A program made the translations under genes and the position numbers. From DASRRB01 sp036732755 (GTDB lineage: Bacteria; Planctomycetota; B15-G4; SIAN01), in assembly GCA_036732755.1 (NCBI GenBank), contig DAINBU010000089.1, positions 1-21,363 on the forward strand: a stretch of 21,363 nt of DNA, given 5' to 3'. This document shows, piece after piece, positions 16,301 through 21,363 of this stretch. The notes under the pieces were generated by a model. The model had not been told where the DNA came from. It was given only the letters and a program-made list of their open reading frames with translations, and ran no database searches. Positions within the stretch are counted from its first letter, which is position 1; every line of letters begins with the position of its first letter.

Positions 16301-17503
16301 ATGTCGAAAGCCGTCGAAGAGATGCGCGCCTACGTCGGCTTCACCGCCCGCGACGAGGACGCGCTGCGGCAGCTGGCGCCGCTCCTGCCGACCATGCAGG
16401 CGGAACTGGTCGAGGACTTCTATCGCGTGATCCTCGAGCATCCCGAGGCGCGCGCGGTGTTCGCTGACGAGGCGCAGATCGCGCGCCTCAAGCACTCGCT
16501 CGCCGACTGGTTGGCGCGGCTGCTCCACGGCCCCTACGACGACGAGTGGTTCGAGCGCGCCGCCCGCATCGGGCGCCGCCACGTGGAGGTCGGACTCCCG
16601 CAGCGCTTCATGCCGCTCGCGATGAACCGCCTCCGGTGCGGCCTCGTCCGGTTCGCGCTCGCGACCGATCGGCAGCTCTCCGTCGATCGCGGCACGCTCG
16701 TGTCGGCGATCGAGAAGGCGCTCGACCTCGAATTGACGGTGATGCTCGAGAGCTACGACGAGATGCATCAGGGCCGCGTGCGCCAGTCGGCGCGGCTCGC
16801 GGCGCTCGGCCAGCTCGCGGCCGGTGTCGGACAGGAGCTGAAGAATCCGCTCGGCGTCATCAACACGAGCCTGCTCCTGATCGACAAGAACCTGGCCCAC
16901 CCCGGCGCCGCGCACGAGGTCGCGCAGCTCCGGTCGACCCTGCGCACCCATCTCGACCGGATCGGCCGCAGCGCGAAGCAGGCCGCGCTCATGTCGACGC
17001 AGCTCCTGGACTACGCGCGCTCGAAGCGGCCCCAGGTCCGCACGGTGGAGCTCGCCCCCCTCCTGAAGGACGTCCTGCTCGCCGTCGACGACGGCCCGCC
17101 GGGCATCGCGATCGAGTCGAACTGCACGCCAAAGGACGCGACGGCGCGCCTCGACCCCGGCGACCTGAGCCAGGTCCTCGCCAACCTCGTCCGCAACTCC
17201 CTGCAGGCGATTCGCGAGTCGGGACGGGGCCGCCGCATCACCGTCGCGGCCCGCCGCGACGCGACCGGCGTCGCTTTCAGCGTCTCGGACGACGGACCCG
17301 GGATCGCTCCCGAGCACCTCCCCCACATCTTCGAGCCGCTCTACACGACGCGACCGGGCAGCACGGGTCTCGGACTCTCGATCAGCCGCGACCTCGTCGA
17401 GGCTCATGGCGGCCGGCTCACGGTGGCCTCGACCCCCGGTCGCGGCGCGCAGTTCACGCTCCACCTGCCTCAGGAGGAAGCGGCGGGCGGCGTACCGAGC
17501 TGA
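16301..17503 (+). CDS. Globin-coupled sensor histidine kinase with degenerate H-box
   Basis: 400 residues with no membrane segment, so cytoplasmic. Residues ~5-150 are a protoglobin-type sensor domain (YVGFTARDEDALRQLAPLLP, ELVEDFYRVIL) with the probable proximal heme ligand His94 in IGRRHVEVGLPQRF. Such domains bind heme and sense O2, NO or CO. Residues ~165-235 are the HisKA helical hairpin, but the H-box reads AAGVGQELKNPLG: Gln178 stands where the phospho-accepting His belongs. The HATPase domain (~265-395) is intact, with NLVRNSLQAI, DDGPGIAPEHL, IFEPLYTTRPGSTGLGLSIS. It should bind ATP but cannot autophosphorylate in the standard way; it may act as a phosphatase, an allosteric partner of another kinase, or phosphorylate a different residue. 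It is convergent with the REC-PAS kinase, 31 bp away. Confidence 0.88.
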   Translation: MSKAVEEMRAYVGFTARDEDALRQLAPLLPTMQAELVEDFYRVILEHPEARAVFADEAQIARLKHSLADWLARLLHGPYDDEWFERAARIGRRHVEVGLPQRFMPLAMNRLRCGLVRFALATDRQLSVDRGTLVSAIEKALDLELTVMLESYDEMHQGRVRQSARLAALGQLAAGVGQELKNPLGVINTSLLLIDKNLAHPGAAHEVAQLRSTLRTHLDRIGRSAKQAALMSTQLLDYARSKRPQVRTVELAPLLKDVLLAVDDGPPGIAIESNCTPKDATARLDPGDLSQVLANLVRNSLQAIRESGRGRRITVAARRDATGVAFSVSDDGPGIAPEHLPHIFEPLYTTRPGSTGLGLSISRDLVEAHGGRLTVASTPGRGAQFTLHLPQEEAAGGVPS

Positions 17504-17534
17504 ACCGGATCGCGCTTCCCGGCCGTCGTCCGGC

Positions 17535-18996
17535 TCAGGATTCCTTCAGCGGTAGGCGCAGGCGGAAGCGCGCGCCGCCGAGGTCGCGCGAGCGGTCGAC
17601 CTCGATCGACCCGCCGAGCGACTCGACCGTCGACTTCACGATCGAGAGGCCGAGCCCCGTTCCGCGCGTCTTCGTGGTGAAGAACGGCTGGAACAGGCGC
17701 GGCAGGACGTCGGCCGCGATCCCCGGCCCGTCGTCCTCGACCGTGAGCTCGCAGCCGCGGTCGGAGTCGGCCAGGGTGAGGCGTACGCGCCCGTCCGTCG
17801 CCACGGCGTGCAGTGCGTTCTGGACCAGGTTCTCGATGGCGCCGAACACGCGTTCCGGGGCGGCCACGAGCTGCAGCGGCCGGTCGCCCACCCGCACGAA
17901 CTCGATGCGGCGCCCCTTCGCGAAAGGCCAGCGCAGCGCCTCCTTCTGCAGCGACTCGACCAGCGCCACGAGGTCGATCGTCTCCTCGCGCCGCCCTCCC
18001 GGCCGGGCGAATTCGAGGAGGTCGGAGAGCGTCGCGTGCATCCGGTCGGTCAGCCCGAGGATCTCGGTCGCGCTCTCGTGGTCGTTGGGAGAGTGCTTGA
18101 AGCGGCGCTGCAGGAGCTGCGCGAGCGCACGGATCCCCGCGAGCGGGTTGCGGACCTCGTGCGCGATCGAGGAGACCATCCGCCCCAGCGTCGCGAGGTG
18201 CTGCGCGTCCGTCAGCTGGCGCTCGAGCTCGATGCGGTCGGTGAGGTCGACGACGCGCACGAGCGTGAGCGGGCTCGCCTCCGCCGGCAGCGGGATCGCG
18301 CGCAATCCGAGGATCCAGAGCCGTCCCGCGGCGTCGCGCACCTCGATGGTGCGCTCGGTCTCCCCCGACTTCACGCGCGCCTCGCGCAGCAGCTCGCCGA
18401 AGTCGAAGCGCTCGCGCAGGGACGGCGCGACGACGTCGTGGACGGGTCGTCCGACGGCCGCCGCGGTCCCGCCCGGGCAGAGGAGCGCGTGCTGCCGGCT
18501 CGCGCTCACGATCCGCAGGGAGTCGTCGATCAGCAGCAGCAGGTCGGGCAGCGCGCGCAGGATCGTCTCGTGCAGGTCGCGCAGGCCGCGGTTCTCGCGG
18601 CGCAGCTTCGCGTTCTCCGCGGCGCGCGCGATGGCGGCCAGCAGCTCGTCGGGGTCGCAGTCCTTCGCCATGAAGGCGAACGCGCCCTGGTGGAGCGCCG
18701 CGAGCGTGTCGTCGAGCGAGACCGACGCCGTGACGACGATCGTGACGACGTCCGGACAGCTCGCGCGCAGGTCCGCGAGCAGCTCGATGCCGAGCCCGTC
18801 GGGCAGGCGCTGGTCGACGATGGCGACGTCGAAGGCCTCCGCGACGATCCGCTGGCGCGCCTCGCCGCAGGTGCCGCAGATCACCGGCGCGAGTCCGTTC
18901 AGGCGCCCGAACTCGCTCAGGTTCTCCGCGAAGTCGCGATGGGCGTCGACGATCAGCACGCGGACGAGTTCGCGGACGGGGAGGATCTCGAGCAGC

Positions 18997-19010
<14 letters not shown>
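17535..19010 (-). CDS. Hybrid histidine kinase: REC-PAS-HisKA-HATPase
   Basis: 491 residues, no membrane segment. An N-terminal receiver domain (~16-130) has VRVLIVDAHRDF, phospho-acceptor Asp66 in AIVDQRLPDG and the conserved Lys in FMAKDCD. A PAS-like domain follows (~145-255; LPDLLLLIDDSLRIVSASRQ). The HisKA H-box SSIAHEVRNPLAGIRAL holds His284. The HATPase domain has NLVQNALHAV, DDGPGIAADVLPRLFQPFFT and GTGLGLSI. This is the NtrB/AtoS-like kinase core that usually partners NtrC-type regulators. Its ATG at 19010 overlaps the end of the activator gene by 14 bp, so the two are co-translated and almost surely a cognate pair. The receiver at the N-terminus suggests a phosphorelay or input from another kinase. 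It is the last gene of the operon. Confidence 0.93.
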
Positions 19011-20417
<1,407 letters not shown>

Positions 20418-20439
<22 letters not shown>

Positions 20440-20651
20440 CTCGGCTCTCTCGTTGGGGTCTCGTCGACGTCGCCGGGGGCAATCGGGCCGACCCCGCCGC
20501 CGTCCTCGTCCGCATAAATGTCGCTGGAGAGGTGGCTCCCCGAACGCGCGCACGCCTCGCTGCAGAACGCGAAGGTCTCGCCGTCCCAGGTCCGCTCGAG
20601 CGCGGTCTTCTGATCGAGGACCTTCCCGCAGCCGTCGCAGTGGATCTTCAT
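20418..20651 (-). CDS. Small Cys-rich, probably zinc-binding protein
   Basis: 77 residues. The N-terminal half reads MKIHCDGCGKVLDQKTALE and then FAFCSEACARSG, giving Cys5-x2-Cys8 and Cys30-x3-Cys34, a spacing that fits a treble-clef or TRASH-like zinc site. The C-terminal half is acidic then Pro/Arg-rich (IYADEDGGGVGPIAPGDVDE) and probably unstructured. I do not recognise a named family. Start ATG at 20651 has GGGAGG about 6 nt upstream and overlaps the alcohol dehydrogenase stop (ATGA). The 3' end overlaps the regulator start by 22 bp. Both overlaps argue that it is a real, co-translated gene. It may be a metal- or redox-responsive adaptor for the two-component pair, or simply a metal-binding accessory; both are guesses. 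Confidence 0.75.
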
Positions 20652-21363
20652 GGACGTCCTCCCTGGCAGATGGCGGGCCGGATCGCGACCTTGAGCACGC
20701 CGTCTCGCTGGTGGCCGAAGAGCTCGTACGCCTCCTCGATCCGGTCGAGCGTGAATCGGTGCGTGACGAGCGGCCGGAGGTCCGTCCGGCCCGACCGCAG
20801 CACTTCCAGCAGCCGGCGCATGCGCTCCTTGCCGCCGGGACACAGCGTCGAGACGATCGTATGGTCGCCGAGCCCCGCGGCATAGGCGTCCACCGGCAGG
20901 GCGAGCTTCCCGGAGTAGACGCCGAGGCTCGAGAGCGTCCCGCCCGGACGCAGCACGCGCAGGCAGCTCTCGAACGTCTCCGGCGTCCCGAGCGCCTCGA
21001 TCGCGACGTCCACGCCGCGACCGCCGGTCGCTTCGAGGATGGCCGCCACCGGATCGTGCTCCCGGTAGTCGATCGCGAGGTCGGCCGCGAGCCGGCGCGA
21101 CATCTCCAGCCGTTCCTTCACGCCGTCCACCGTGATGATCCGCGTCGCGCCCGACAGCTTCGCGCCGATCGCGGCGCACAGGCCGATCGGGCCCTGCGCG
21201 AAGACGGCGACCGTGTCGCCGATCCGGATCGCGCCGCTCTCCGCTCCGCCGAAGCCCGTGCTCATGATGTCGGGGCACATCAGGACCTGTTCGTCCGTGA
21301 GGTCGTCGGAGATCGGCGCGAGGTTCACCATCGCATCGGGGATCCGCACGAACTCGGCCTGGC
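20648..21363 (-). CDS. Zinc-dependent alcohol dehydrogenase (5' end outside window)
   Basis: 238 C-terminal residues are visible, beginning QAEFVRIPDAMVNLAPI at the window edge; an in-frame GTG at 21349 is internal, not the start. This is a medium-chain NAD(P)-dependent dehydrogenase. PDIMSTGFGGAE has the Asp that ligates zinc in the secondary alcohol (isopropanol-type) dehydrogenases such as the Thermoanaerobacter enzyme. The nucleotide-binding fold reads TVAVFAQGPIGLCAAIGAKL with the acidic end of strand 2 in IITVDGVKERLEM, suggesting NAD rather than NADP. It ends CPGGKERMRRLLEVLRSG and VLKVAIRPAICQGGRP. The N-terminal zinc ligands lie outside the window. It is the most upstream visible gene of the operon leading to the regulator and kinase, suggesting it is either a marker of the sensed condition or a target. 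The physiological substrate is unknown. Confidence 0.9.
   Translation of the reverse strand, partial: QAEFVRIPDAMVNLAPISDDLTDEQVLMCPDIMSTGFGGAESGAIRIGDTVAVFAQGPIGLCAAIGAKLSGATRIITVDGVKERLEMSRRLAADLAIDYREHDPVAAILEATGGRGVDVAIEALGTPETFESCLRVLRPGGTLSSLGVYSGKLALPVDAYAAGLGDHTIVSTLCPGGKERMRRLLEVLRSGRTDLRPLVTHRFTLDRIEEAYELFGHQRDGVLKVAIRPAICQGGRP

Overview
The window is a very GC-rich stretch (roughly 70% by eye) of a bacterial chromosome with densely packed genes. A 10-N run at 933-942 shows it comes from a draft or metagenome assembly. Gene content (FtsH, GroEL, sigma-54-type control, two-component systems, a cytochrome c'-like protein with a secretion signal) fits a Gram-negative-type, respiring or facultatively anaerobic bacterium such as a myxobacterial/deltaproteobacterial, planctomycete or related lineage. 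The sequence alone does not let me place it more exactly. I see no mobile elements, CRISPR arrays, rRNA or tRNA.

Layout. 1-2.5 kb: a cytochrome c'-like gene leaving the window on the minus strand, divergent from ftsH, which is split by the assembly gap. 2.5-5.5 kb: a truncated CBS-domain gene (minus) divergent from a PEP synthase (plus). 5.5-10.1 kb: a tandem universal stress protein, usp1 (minus), divergent from a phosphoribosyltransferase-alpha/beta-hydrolase fusion, which is coupled to an ADP-forming acyl-CoA synthetase. 10.1-14.1 kb: a lone groEL, an hsp20 and a second copy of the fusion gene. 14.1-16.2 kb: a CBS gene and usp2 (minus operon) divergent from a single-domain usp3. 16.3-21.4 kb: a globin-coupled sensor kinase (plus), then a tightly overlapping minus-strand operon: zinc alcohol dehydrogenase, small Cys-rich protein, NtrC-family activator, REC-PAS histidine kinase.

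How it may work together. Nine short elements resembling sigma-54 (-24/-12) promoters sit upstream of the cytochrome, CBS1, ppsA, usp1, fusion 1, groEL, hsp20, usp2 and usp3 genes. Two of them are identical 16-mers, and another two are identical and sit at exactly the same distance from usp1 and usp2. A sigma-54 activator and its probable kinase are encoded in the same window, as is a heme-globin sensor kinase. The simplest reading is a low-oxygen/energy-stress regulon. It protects proteins (GroEL, Hsp20, FtsH, USPs), senses adenylates (CBS, USP) and redirects carbon and energy (PEP synthase, ADP-forming acyl-CoA synthetase, alcohol dehydrogenase). In content it resembles the mycobacterial DosR dormancy regulon, but with sigma-54-type wiring.

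The oddest protein features are these: both fusion paralogs have lost the hydrolase serine nucleophile; the globin-coupled kinase has Gln in place of the phospho-accepting His; CBS1 stops in the middle of its second CBS motif; and the PEP synthase has no convincing start codon, with a promoter-like element where its N-terminus should be.
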